A stretch of DNA of 64,000 nt from Uranotaenia lowii (lineage: Eukaryota; Arthropoda; Insecta; Diptera; Culicidae). A program made the translations under genes and the position numbers. Of the stretch, positions 11,100 to 22,884 are shown in pieces (position 1 is the stretch's first letter; each line of letters starts with the position of its first letter). Under the pieces are notes generated by a model. The model was given only the letters and a program-made list of their open reading frames with translations. It made no database searches and was not told where the DNA came from. Location: positions 312,829,304 to 312,893,303 of the forward strand of contig NC_073693.1 in assembly GCF_029784155.1 (NCBI RefSeq). Reading direction: 5' to 3'.

Positions 11100-11397
11100 T
11101 CTCTGAAGCGAGTTAAATCTTATTTTAAATTTATTATTCAGAAATTAATTACTATCTATAAGCGAGAAAATTTGAAAAAAAAACGGAAGCTGAATTGTGA
11201 ACTTGGGATTAATTTTCGAGGTTTTGACATCAGTTCAGAGTCAAGATTGTTACTATCGAATATCCTTACTCCATCATCAAAATATTAAAAAGAGAAACAA
11301 ATTTTGGATGAAGAGTAGAAATCCTCGCTTGCTCTTGATGGACCCTCATGGGGGGGGGGTTTAACCCCCAAAACCCCTCCCCGTTCCTACGGCCATG
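11100..11397 (-). mobile_element. End of the G-run hAT-like family, minus orientation
   Basis: On the minus strand it begins CATGGCCGTAGGAACGGGG, then GGTTTTGGGGGTTAAACC, a C-run and CATGAGGGTCC, then an AT-rich subterminal segment related to those at 5644 and 53105. The flanking octamer ACTGGTAG does not match that of the 5644 end, so these look like two separate copies facing each other. Confidence 0.6.
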
Positions 11398-14127
11398 ACT
11401 GGTAGTGAACGTTAAATTCTGTAAACTATTAGAGAAATTTAAACTGTCGAAGACATATTTAATTTGAACATAGAATAAGTTTTTTCTAAGAAAGCTCTCA
11501 AAATAAATAACTTTCAAAAGTAAGTTTAAGTAATGGATACAAATTTTGAGGTTAAAATCTGAGTTTTACAAACGCAATCCAAATTTGAGATTTAAGTTTC
11601 GATTTTGACTTTTGAAAACAAAAAGCAAAACCTTTTAGCAATGTACCCCGAAAATATGGAAATCTTTGCAATTTGCATTGTAGGAAGAAACCAGAAAAAA
11701 ATTTCCATTGAAAATCAATTCCGTATTTAAAATCTCGCAGATGATTTAAAAAAACAGATTTTTTCTTTGAAAAGAGGCAAAGGCAAAATAAAATCAAAAA
11801 CTACTGTAAACTTTTCATTTTCAGCCAGTTCTTGTCGCCAGAAAGAATTAAATAGACTCCCTTCGGACCCGAGGTAAGCCACTCAACGTTTCAGCGAGAG
11901 ATGTGTTGGCTATACTTGACTTGGACTACATGTTCGAAATATATACCTTTTCCTAGAAGCTATCGATCTCTGCCTATAATTCTTTTTATTTTCATATTTT
12001 CCTTTCTATCTTCCACTTTTTAATAATTAAAAGTTTTTTTTTGCGTAAAATAGATCACTTATCTATTATTTATTAATAATTAAGCTTTCTAAAGTTTGTG
12101 TTGTCTAAACACAGTTATTTAACGAAAATCGGACTTGTAAAAATTTTGGAGAAAGATTTTTGAAATAAAGCACTAGCTTGTCTGAAGTTTTTAAAAAGTT
12201 CCATCGATGAAATAAAAAGTAACTTGAGGAACAACTTTTTAAGGAAGGAGTCGTTCTGTTATTTTTTAATTATGCTGAAATTATAGATTTGGCATTTCCA
12301 ACAAGGAAAAAGACCGTAACAGAAAAATAATTTGCCGCTGAAATAATAATTTTTCAATCTAAGTTTATCGTCAATTCAAAATTTCAAACAAAAACGACTG
12401 TATGCCCTCAGAAGTTCAGCATTGAGTTTTATTATAAAACACATTTGGTGTCTCTAATAGGAAAAAACTTCGAAGAGTTTTTAACTTATTTAATGTTTTA
12501 ATCCTTTCGATAAGCATTGCCACTTCGATCGCCACCTTTTTTCTTGCTCTTAATTCCCAACATTCAATCTAACTAAATTCAATTTTCCTCAATCTCATTC
12601 TTTGTTCAGCTGTTTGGTTGCCCGGGTGCTGCCGGTGGTTTATTTGGATTGAGTTGAATTTCCAATTTTCCTGGCCCATGCATCGTATCGGAAAACGGAA
12701 CAAATCACCCCCAAGAAGACCGAACATGTTGGCCTGGGCCCGCCAAATTCAAAGGAGCAACTCGAGCAACAGTCAGTCGTCGTACATTTTTCCGGAACAA
12801 AGAATAAACACCATGTCCTCCGCTGGGAATCGAGAAGCTCCATAATGTGAAAAACCAGTAGAGTGGAGAGCAGCTAGAACATTCAGAGCTTTGAGAAAAC
12901 GGAAAACAATTCCCAAACACGTTTTTCGGCTGTGCAACTGGCATTCGGTATTTACGGTTTTTCACGAGATAAAGAAAATCGGACCGGCAATGGAAAAATG
13001 GCTGGGAAAATCAAGTGGTTAGTTTTGTTTCTACTTTATTTCGGGTAGGCAGAGTATGGTCAAACATATATTTTCTGGTTCTAAGATATTTGGAAATTTA
13101 TATCCACTTCCGACAGCTTTGTGGGGTGCTACATTTTAAGAAAGGAGTGAAATATGCTTAAGGGTTATAACGACTTTTCCCTCTTAAAACAACAATAAAG
13201 TCAAAATTGACACGAAAATGTAAACAATCCACATATCGTTGCGAAAAGTAAGTAATATTCGATGAACTCTTGTCGGAAACATCTACTCAAAACCCATGAT
13301 CCTAATAAGACATGGAAAACCACTCCAAATGTAACTCGGAATACCGAGGAGGAAAGTATCCTGCCAAGGGTGTTTAGCATTTTAGTTCTTATTTTCACAC
13401 GTTCACACCTAGGCTAATATATGGCAAAAAGGATTCATCCTACTCCCCATAAATGAACTAACCCTATTCCGATCCCTCGGAAAAATATTCCGAAAAGTTG
13501 GAAAAGTGAGCCTATATTTAGTACATGGAAGGTACACAGCATCCTAACCGAGTCCTGGCCAATATGCTGCTGCTCCATAGCTAGCAAGTGATATACATAC
13601 TGTATACAGGTTGCCGAACTTATTACGTGCTAAAATTTGGGTAATATACTGCTGAGATACTTTCCGGTCGATCCCGAACAGTACCGGTCAAAAAGAAAAC
13701 AATATGGTGATACTAAGTTCACGACAAAGAATAAACGATCAATTCAATCAAATTGACCAGTTCCATAATGTTTCATCAAATTTTCATCATGTAGGATATA
13801 ATCATAAGTTCGATAATTTTAATATGTTAACCGAAAAATAGCCAAATATACAAAAATAACCCTTTCTTCAAGATAAAACAAACATATAACTCCTTGACCT
13901 GAAGAAATAAAAATGTTAGAGGACACTCATCTTTTCTAAGAAAATACGTATTTTCACAAATGAAATTTCACTAGGAATAGTTTTGTAGATCTTGTAGCAT
14001 TAATTTTCTGCATATCATTTTTTACAGAAAAATTTAAAAAAAATCAACTAGGTTTTCAAGTGACGAAAATATTATTACTTTTGAGCTTCGAAAAACAAGC
14101 TCTTATGATTGTTAAATCATGTTGATC
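11398..14127. other. Non-repetitive and AT-rich sequence, no gene called
   Basis: 11.4-12.6 kb is AT-rich. 12600-12990 is less AT-rich (short open stretches on both strands, none recognisable). 13020-13690 looks single-copy with words such as TCCGAAAAGTTGG. Any of this could be host intergenic or intronic DNA. Confidence 0.4.
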
Positions 14128-14400
14128 CTTGGCCGTAGGAACGGGGGGGGGGGGGGGGGGGGGTTTGGGGTTAAACCCCCCTAATATGAGGGTCCAAAAA
14201 TGCTCAGCAATATGTTCTTCTCTTAACTCAAAATTACAAATTCATAATCAAATTTTGATGATCGTCTAAAATGATTCAATAATAAAAATCTCGATTATAA
14301 ATTAAAGCCAAAACCTCAAAATCTTATCCAAGGTAAAACACTCAGATTTAGCCCGAGTTTTTGCACTGCTGCAATTAACAAAAAAATTAACTAAAATTAT
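14128..14400 (+). mobile_element. End of the G-run hAT-like family
   Basis: CTTGGCCGTAGGAAC, then more than 20 consecutive G, GGGGTTAAACC, and ATGAGGGTCCAAAAATG, then AT-rich sequence with AGCCAAAACCTCAAAATC. This matches the copies at 5644, 11397 and 53105. No partner end found. Confidence 0.6.
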
Positions 14401-16310
14401 TGAAATTTTGTACTTGAGTCCCAATTTTTTGGGTCCATTTCATCAAAATTATTGCGAATTATTTAAAAAAAAGTGATTTAAAAACGATAGATGAATTTCG
14501 ATAAACAAGAGTCAAGTGTTTTTCTTCATGATTTTTATCTGATAATTTTGATATTGGCTCCAGATTTTCACCGCCATTGATTGGATGATTGATTTGCTTA
14601 TTAACATTAAAACTCGTTGTCTTTGATAAGAATTCATATTCTGTACCCAGTTTATTGTTACTGAACTTAAGTTTTGATCATCATTGGGAAAATTTTCTTA
14701 TTCGAATCTCTCTTTTGATTTTGAAACTTCTATTTGTGAAACTCATCATTTTGGAATATGAAAAGAAAATATTCAAAGTTACAACCCATTTTGTAGATTT
14801 GAAATTTTTACTTTTAATTCTTATGCAGAATTGGAACCAAAGAAAGTTTCAAAATGGTAATCAAGAATTGTAAAATCTGAAACAGTTTCATCATTTGAAA
14901 TTTTCATTCAGATTCACAACTGGAATTTCGAATAAATAACTGAAGAAAAAATTCACATTAAAAGCAAAAATTCAGAATTCAAATAAGATATTTTTGGTTG
15001 AAATTCTTATTAAAATTTCGCTTATTGGCCCATAATTAGTAAGAATTACTATCCGAAACTCAGGTTCAAAAGCAGTACTCAGAATCGGAATCAAAATAAA
15101 AAATTCACATTCAGCTCGAAGTTAAATTTTATAGTCAAGATTAAAATATCTATGTGAGAACTTCATGAAAGATTCAAATTGTGGTGGTGATCGCAGTTTC
15201 ATAGTTTTGGTTTTGATCCTGTAATCAAAATTAAAATTTTATATTCAATCGCAGTCTGTTTGGAACACAAACCAAAAGTCAACATATAAGTAAAATAAAT
15301 GATGAAATTATTGTTAATGATTTTCGGTGGCCAAAGAACTTGTACCTTATTTTCAAGAAAAAAATTAACTGAGAACTTACTAGAATTTTGTTTAACATTA
15401 TTTATATTGCTTTAAACAAAAATCTTCAATTTAATAAGATTTTACAAGAGTAGAAAATAAATCAGATTTTAACCGCAAACTGAGTCTATTACTTTTATTT
15501 CTCTAAATTTGATAAATTTTTACCAATGCCTCAAATGATCAATGGTCATGCTTGTAGATAAACAGAATTAGCATGCTACTTTCTAGTTTTAGTCAGTATA
15601 AAAAGATATTCTTTAAAACGAAATCTTCAAATCCCTTATTCATTTTTTCAAACTTCTTGAATAGAAAATCGGCAACTACTATAATTATTTTCGAAAGATA
15701 TAAACTAAAATGAATACCTTACTATTGATGTAAAATAACTCGAACCTGACTAATTATGAAGAAAATTCAATTTTCTTACCATTCGTTATGTATGCATTGT
15801 TAAAGTAAAAATATTGAAGGAAAAATTTTGTCACCAAAATACAGCAGAAAATGCTCATCGTGCCCCGATTAATGGAGCTCTATACACCCCGAGTCAACAA
15901 GTTAAAGTAAAATAGCGTTTTGAAATTGATTATAGCGAAAAATCGTAAATTTAATGATGGTGAAAATTGAGGATCAATGTGTACATCATGCTGCAGTACG
16001 TATATTATACATCAAGATAATTTAACGATCATAAGACCTTATTATTTATCCGCAGCTCAACAATTATAATATTTTCGTTACTTGAGAACCTTGTTAGTTT
16101 TTTTTTTAATATTTCTGTATAGATGATATGGAGATTTCTTTTTTGCTGAAGAATTAATACTATAGGGACTTCAAAACTGTACCTCATGAAAATTTATTAA
16201 AGAAAATCCGTGCCTGTCGTGAAAAGGAGGAGTGCTTACAATGCCCCGGGTGCTCATAATGCCCTTATCTCCCCCATTTCCGGATAAAGACAGAGGTGGT
16301 TTGCAATTAC
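14401..16310. other. AT-rich filler, no gene
   Basis: Degenerate AATTC/GATTCA words to about 15.5 kb, then AT-rich sequence. A CCCC-bearing stretch at about 15850-15900 (GTGCCCCG) and 16220-16280 (AATGCCCCGGG, TGCCCTTATC) may be remnants of another MITE. No reading frame worth calling. Confidence 0.4.
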
Positions 16311-16312
16311 TA

Positions 16313-17327
16313 CACTCAAAATTATCTGCACGTAGCGGCTACGTGAAAAACCACATAATTTTTTCCAATTGATTTTTACGTAGATGCTTCAAAATAAATG
16401 TGTAAACGTTCCCCTATAAGAATCGGTGTAGAAAGATCATCAACTGAAATTTACATGATTTTTTAGTGAATTAGACAGGATGAAATAATGAAAGATTCGT
16501 GAATATCGTGTGGTTTTGAAATGAAAATCATTTGAATTGTTGTTTTTCTTTTTATTTTAAGGAAAAAAAAACAAAATTTCTTTTTAAAGATCATTTATTA
16601 AAGACTTTATTTTGCGCAACACAACCAGAATTTTATATCAACATTTTGTCACAAAAAGAAATCTGCAACAATCTGCAGACTGAGCCTGTTTCGATTGGGT
16701 CCTCCCGTAGAAGTTTAAAAAAAGTTGAATGAATAGAAATGAATTTTCTGAAAAGTAAATAAGTTACTTTTACCGGATCAGTCCAGAATTCGTTTCCTTT
16801 TAATCCCTGGATGACACTCAAATTTACTTGATTTGCCAGGATGTCCAGAATCATAACACCAAGCTTACATAAAGGGATGTTCCGTGGCCTGAAAAATTAC
16901 ACGATCCATTTGGTTACGAGTTTGGTTCTGCCCAATCAACGGTAAATTTATTCGGTAACGGTAAATCCCGAATATTATGACTACACACCTTCAAAATATT
17001 CCCGAGGAATCTGACAGCAATCGCAGTTTTCGGTGTAGTCCTAGCGAGAACTAGACACAACTTTCTCAAACAGAACAAACAAAGTCATCAAACTAATCTT
17101 TTCTTATAAGAATTTGAACCAACAAAATTCTCGAAACCGATTTAAAGCATCCACTTAGATTTTTCGAAAAATTCATGGGGCAATTATGTGGAGGTAAAGA
17201 AGTTACTACTTGAGCTCACTTGAAATACTGTAGCTACTATAAGATTCACGTAGAATCGATATGATGCAACAAAATTTTTGTTTTTGTGAAAAATCCCGTA
17301 AAAATAATTTCTAAATTATTTTGCGTG
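16313..17327. mobile_element. Candidate TA-flanked MITE, CACTCAAAAT ends
   Basis: TA (16311-16312) then CACTCAAAAT at the left, and ATTTTGCGTG then TA (17328-17329) at the right: 9 of 10 terminal bases pair, with ACGTAG-type words inside both ends. Non-coding, 1015 bp. The short termini keep confidence moderate. Confidence 0.5.
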
Positions 17328-18299
17328 TAGATCCTGAGACCCAATGCAAATCGTTATTTAGAAACCTACTGTTTAACTAAATACACACGAGCGACCATTT
17401 GCTTATGAAGCCAACCAGTCTACAAGAATTGACACTGACCGGAAGAAAAGGTATTAATATTGCAAAACAAGTTAAACTTTAATCAGATTTCAAAACAAAT
17501 GAGCAACTATATAGATACTCACTGTAGAGAATAGAAATAACCATAAAATTTTTTAAAAAAATCCATGACTTCGATGGAATAGTACTTGGAAAAATATCGG
17601 AAAAAATTATTTAACTACAAGAGCTAGGTCGAAATTGTATAAAATATTCAATGACGTCCCCCCAAAGAGAATTAAAATGTATAATGTCAAAGCAAGGCCG
17701 TGCGAACGGGGGGTTTTAGGGGTTTAACCCTTCCTCATGAAGATTTTTTCCAAATTAAATTTTCCCCATAGTAACGGAAATTAAATTATCTCAAAATGTA
17801 TTTGAAAACAAGTGTTTACAAGTAGGTCAGAAATTTTTCTCGACTCCGGCGGAATATAGTCTTTAATCACCCTTTGCTTGAGATATTTTTATCAACGACA
17901 CTATTCGAAGTCATGAACTGAAACTAACTTAAATTCTATATTTCAATTTGCAATTCAATCAATCTTTTGTGTTGGAACTCAAAATTTCACTTACAAAAAC
18001 CCTGCCTCGTCTTCAAAATGGGTTTTTATTAAAAAGTGTAACTAAATATGTCGTTACAAATGTTATGCTGATATGAAATTTTCTTCAAGAAACCAATTTC
18101 AGACTCAATTTTATTTAGTGTTTTTGTTCTTCTAAATGCTAAACACAATAGGTTTTTATAATTTACACAAGGCCACAAAATTTACATTTTTCTGATGTGC
18201 GATGAATTTAAAAGGTAATTTCGACTTATTTGGGTAACCTGAATCTTCATATGCAATATTTCTATAAACATCAAATGAAAAGTATTGAGTTTGCTCAGT

Positions 18300-19480
18300 A
18301 CTCTCGGTGAGAACGGATCGCTTTTACATTTAGCTTGCCATTCCCGTACGAGAAAATAAAGAAAAAGTGTTCGGTTGTTTACGGAATCGAAATCCTAATC
18401 GAAGAAGTGCAATGAAAAGATCTATGGATAATTCTTCGTCATTATTTTTGAGTGGTGTTTATAACGATGATGGTTTTAGGTTTCAAATCATTGTAACCAA
18501 GCGAGCGACGAGCATCTTATAAAAATGGCGTCTAATAAAATCCTTGCAAAGAAATAAAATCCATTTGAACGTGAAGCGACGGGTGAAGTCAAATTTTGTG
18601 ATATTTGTGGAAGGGATAGGGAATGAAAAATATAAATAGATAGAAAAGGAAATTTTCGTGAAAGCTGTTCCATATTGTAAATGGGGATAGTTTAAAATGC
18701 GTTCAAAAATTCAGTAAAAGCCGACGAAAGCAGCTCCAAACGCCAATAATCGATGAAGTTAAATCGGGAGGAAGAAAATTCAAAATTTGTGAAAAATCAA
18801 TGGGGCAGAGAAGAAGAAGTGGTGGAAATCCAAAGGCAGTTTTGAAGTGATAAAATGAAAAAGCATAGAAAGCACTGAGAAATTTTTTTTTTGTAATAAA
18901 TAAAAAAAAAAGTGTGGGAGGTTCACTAGAAGTGCCTAGAAAGGGAAATTGAAAAATGAAAAAGAACAAGAAGAAGAAGCAAACCACGTGCTAAAGCGAA
19001 TTTTTTTTTCCTTAGCGAAGAGGGTCAGCTTATGGGCTAGAAAGAAGTGGGTGGAAGCGAGAGTGCAGTGAAAATTCCGGCTTGCTGCGATCAAAAAAAT
19101 TTAGCAAGAATAGGTCGTGGGAAAAGTGACGTGGGTAAACGGCTTTTGAAAAGAAGTGGGTGGGAAGAGTGTGTGGAGTGAAAGAGCGCCCAATGGGTTC
19201 TCAGAGAGCTTGCAGAAAGCGACCGGGTTAAAAGTGGTGAAAATAATATCGGTCCCCGTGAGGAAGTGAGGGGAAAACCTAATAAGTCTAAATGAATAGT
19301 GGTGAGAGGAATAGGAAGGAAATAGAATAAAGGCAGATATTTTGAAGCGAAAAATTATAAGTTCAATCAGTCGCTTGGGGAAAAATAACATGGGCTGCTT
19401 TTGCTTTGATTTTGGAGAAAAAATGAGTCCAAAAAAACAAGGTTTAATGTAAGGTAAGTAGAGTGGCGGCATAAAGGTAA
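18300..19480 (+). other. Purine-rich block without coding capacity
   Basis: The plus strand is strongly enriched in A and G (GAAAG, GAAGTGGG, GTGGAAG words) for about 1 kb, unlike its surroundings. Minus-strand open stretches here are pyrimidine-codon artefacts and resemble no protein I know. It could be a transcribed leader or intronic sequence. Confidence 0.4.
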
Positions 19481-21581
19481 GATGATGAGGGTAATTGAAA
19501 GTTCAATTTTTCATATAACAATATTACAATGATCAATCACTTGCCAACTATCCAGGTTTATACACGGATGCCGGAATACCTGATGAAAATTTTTAAAAAT
19601 TGTTAAATTTTTTAAAATTTTTGAATGGTTGCGGAGGTGATTGATGCATTAATCCAAAAGAAATACCAACATTAACACGAAGTACACACAGACACATCAG
19701 ATAACACGAAGCCATGGTGCCGGGTATGGAAAATTCTGTATAAGATATACGACGAACTGTTAATACGAAAAATGCAGAGGTTCATACTTTCGGTAAAATT
19801 TCGGTGAATCCGTGCACCCATGGTGGATTACCAACATACATATATAACATATAAACATCAAATAAAAAGTATTTGAGAAATTTTTTGCACCTTTTTTTTA
19901 CAAAAATTCAAATAATAATCATATTATTTAAAAATAAAAGTTTTAAATGAAATAACAACTTTCTCAATACTTTAAGTTATTTAGAGTACTGCAAATGCAA
20001 TGTTTTTTTTTACTTTTCCTCATTCATCGAATTTTAAACAAGTTTTACACTAAACATATTTTTAAAGCATACATGTAATCTTTTTGCAGGTTTCAACAAA
20101 TATGATGAATGATATCAACTTTTTTTACACTTTTTGCAGTAATGTCAAAAATACTTGTTATAATATCTTTCCATATTTTTTAAACTGTTTAACTTTACTC
20201 ATGCATTGTTTTCTTCATAATATTATTCCATAATTGATTCCATAAAAAATAAATCCATAATAAATTCCATAAAAAATGTGTTGAATGAAATCAAGTTTTT
20301 TACACTTTCTACAGTTATGTCAATGTATGTACTTATAATGATATCTTCCCATTTTTTTCATTATTGAATTTTACATTTTTACGATCATGCATTATTTTCA
20401 TCATAATAATATCCCTTAATTGTATGAAGTATGATAAACAGAATCAGAATCAGATTTTTTCGTATATGTAGGTTTGTTGTTTAACCAGTTATCAATATTT
20501 GATTTTACTTTAATCTGATACATTTCGAATCTCCTTATCACCAAAACTCAAAGTGTTCGACCAAATTTGATAAAAGATTCGATTTCATAACGCTAAAATT
20601 TACTAAATCAATCATTTAAAAAAACACCAAAATGCTGTTACCTCAAGACATCAATTAAATCATGTAAATTCTTATGGTGAAACGTGACCTCCTGAAATGT
20701 TTTGAATAGATTATCTTTTTATTTTCATATTTTGTTTAAATTTTCATATAAATTAACGGAAATTCAAGGTACAGTATTTTTATTAACTTGCCATATTTTT
20801 TAGTCGATATTTTTAAATTTAGAAATAGTTTTAACAAATATGTTATTTTTAATTCTGAATTTTTGTGTACCTGACACATAAGCCCTTAAGTCTTAATTCA
20901 ATTTGATAAGAAAATCAAAGTTTCAACCTTCTGTTCTTTCTAGGACTCAATATTTCAATCGAAAGTGAAAAAAATACTCAAAACTTGTAATTTTAAACTT
21001 CAAAACTTGTGATTGAAAATTTAAAAATTATTCATCAATTTTTTAAAGATAAAATCGTCTTTTTTGAATCAATCATGATTTTTAAAATAATCTTCAAAAG
21101 TTTGAAACATGATTTGAAATAGGTAGCAACTTTAAACTTAATTTTAAAGCGAAATGTTAACTTACTTTGAATTTGCTTTGTTCTTACGTTCGTTGTAACT
21201 TGGAATTCCTTATCTTTCAATTTTTATCTGATTTCATTGATCATTCATGAAATTACGCATTTCCTAATATTTTCTTGTTAGTATAATTGAACATGAAGTT
21301 ATTATTTTGAACTTCAAAAATGAACTATTTAAGCCATTTACTTTTCTATAGATAGGTTTTTTCTCTGACTTTTTTCACTGGCACTTTTCAAATAAAAATA
21401 AATATATCTATTCTTCTTTTTATCAACTTAATTTAAACCATCACTCATTGAACAAATTCTCCAAAGTTCAAATTGGATTTTGCAGTTATCGAAAATTCAC
21501 ATTTTTGTTAAAAATGAAAATACTACAGCAGAATTTTTCAATCACCTTTAAGTTGAAAATAAAGAACAGAATTTTAATTAA

Positions 21582-22310
21582 GGGGGGGGTAGGGTCTAAC
21601 ATTTTCAAAAAAATCGATTTTTTTATTTTTTTATTTTCTTATTGTAAAACATTTCAAGAATGTTGTGTCAAATTTTCAAGTCAATTGAAGCAAAACTGTA
21701 GAAGTTATAGGCCTTTATCTCCTCCTATGTAATACTGCAAGAAAGCAAGAGCAGAAACTTCAAACGCGTTTTTCTCGAAAGCACATTTTTAAAGTCCGTG
21801 GACATCGTCATTTGAAAACTACTTATCCGATTCTTTTCAAATTTGGAACATATTTTCTACATATATAATACCAGACCCCAACGTTTTTCTTTTTTGATTT
21901 TTTTAATTTGGGGAGATTTTACAGGTGAAAAATGGCGGATTTTTAAGTGAAAAATCGTAGTTTTTACTTCAAACAGCCACAAAAACTTCATAAAAATATT
22001 TTTAAGTTAAATAAAAACGTTGGGGTCCAGAAAAACATCTATTAAAAATATTTTGCTCTGATTTTTTGACTTCAGATGATCCTGTGCTGAGATACAGTGT
22101 CCACCGCAAATCTTGTTTTCTAAAAGGCATCCTCGAAAATGCTCCGTCACCGGCTCATTTTCAATCTTTTTCTACGAAAAAATTACTAAATGTTCTTTTA
22201 ACAATGCTTTGTATAATGCAAAAAATTTGAATACATTTGTTTGAACGATAGCTCCAGAAAAAAATCGTGAAAATGGTGTTTTTTTATACCCGTTAGACCC
22301 TACCCCCCCC
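21582..22310. mobile_element. piggyBac-type MITE, 729 bp, TTAA flanks
   Basis: TTAA (21578-21581 and 22311-22314) borders perfect 19 bp inverted repeats beginning GGGGGGGGTAGGGTCTAAC. Duplication of TTAA is diagnostic of the piggyBac superfamily. Inside are related AACGTTTTT/AACGTTGGGG words on both sides of the centre and no transposase gene. Confidence 0.9.
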
Positions 22311-22884
22311 TTAAGATGAATAAAAACCAATTATTATCATTTTCCTAAAAAATAATCATGGTTAGTTTTTTACCTGATTGGATATTTATTTAAGAATCAA
22401 GATTTTTTTTAAGCTCTGTGTTTTGGAAACGTTTATTTTAAATTAGCTTAGAAATTCTTTTGAAACAAATTTCTAGTTCATAAAAAAGAACATAATTTTG
22501 AAAAAAAAAATCATCAATGACTTACCGAAAATTTGAAACTTTAATTCTGGGAAAATTTTGTTTTTTATTATCAGTCCATTTTATTTTTAGTTTGTGTGGT
22601 AATCATGAGTGAAAAACGGTGTTAGAAATTTCTTTCCTATTTTTATTGCTTATTTTTGGTATTGCTATTTATTTTCGAAACCCCCCCCCCCTTGGGCAGG
22701 TCCTTCGCACGGGCCTGCTAGGTAAAGTGCATTTTTTCAGTCGAAAATGAAGAAACGAATAAAAATTAAGATGAATGAAAATGAACTATTATTATTATTA
22801 ACAACTAATTATCGTTAGTTTTGTAACTGATTGAACCCCCAGCCCCCCTCTCCCACCCCAATAGACGGACTTCGCACGGGCCTG

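Larger units (their letters stand above)
17693..22884. mobile_element. Candidate 5.2 kb hAT-like element (CAAGGCCGTGCGAA ends)
   Basis: Left end CAAGGCCGTGCGAACGGGG at 17693; inverted partner ends CAGGCCCGTGCGAA finish at 22717 and again at 22884. Flanking octamers TGTCAAAG (left) and TATCGAAT (right, after 22884) agree at only 5 of 8 bases, so pairing is tentative. The interior holds a purine-rich block, AT-rich DNA and a piggyBac-type MITE, but no transposase. Confidence 0.4.

Noticed and set aside
5644..11397. A single 5.7 kb element bounded by the two CATGGCC ends
   Set aside because: Both ends are the same (G-run) terminus type and the flanking octamers GCTTAAAC and ACTGGTAG do not match, so two facing copies are more likely.
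18703..19472. Minus-strand frames of 94 and 123 codons
   Set aside because: Phe/Leu/Ser-rich products of a purine-rich plus strand, without domain similarity.
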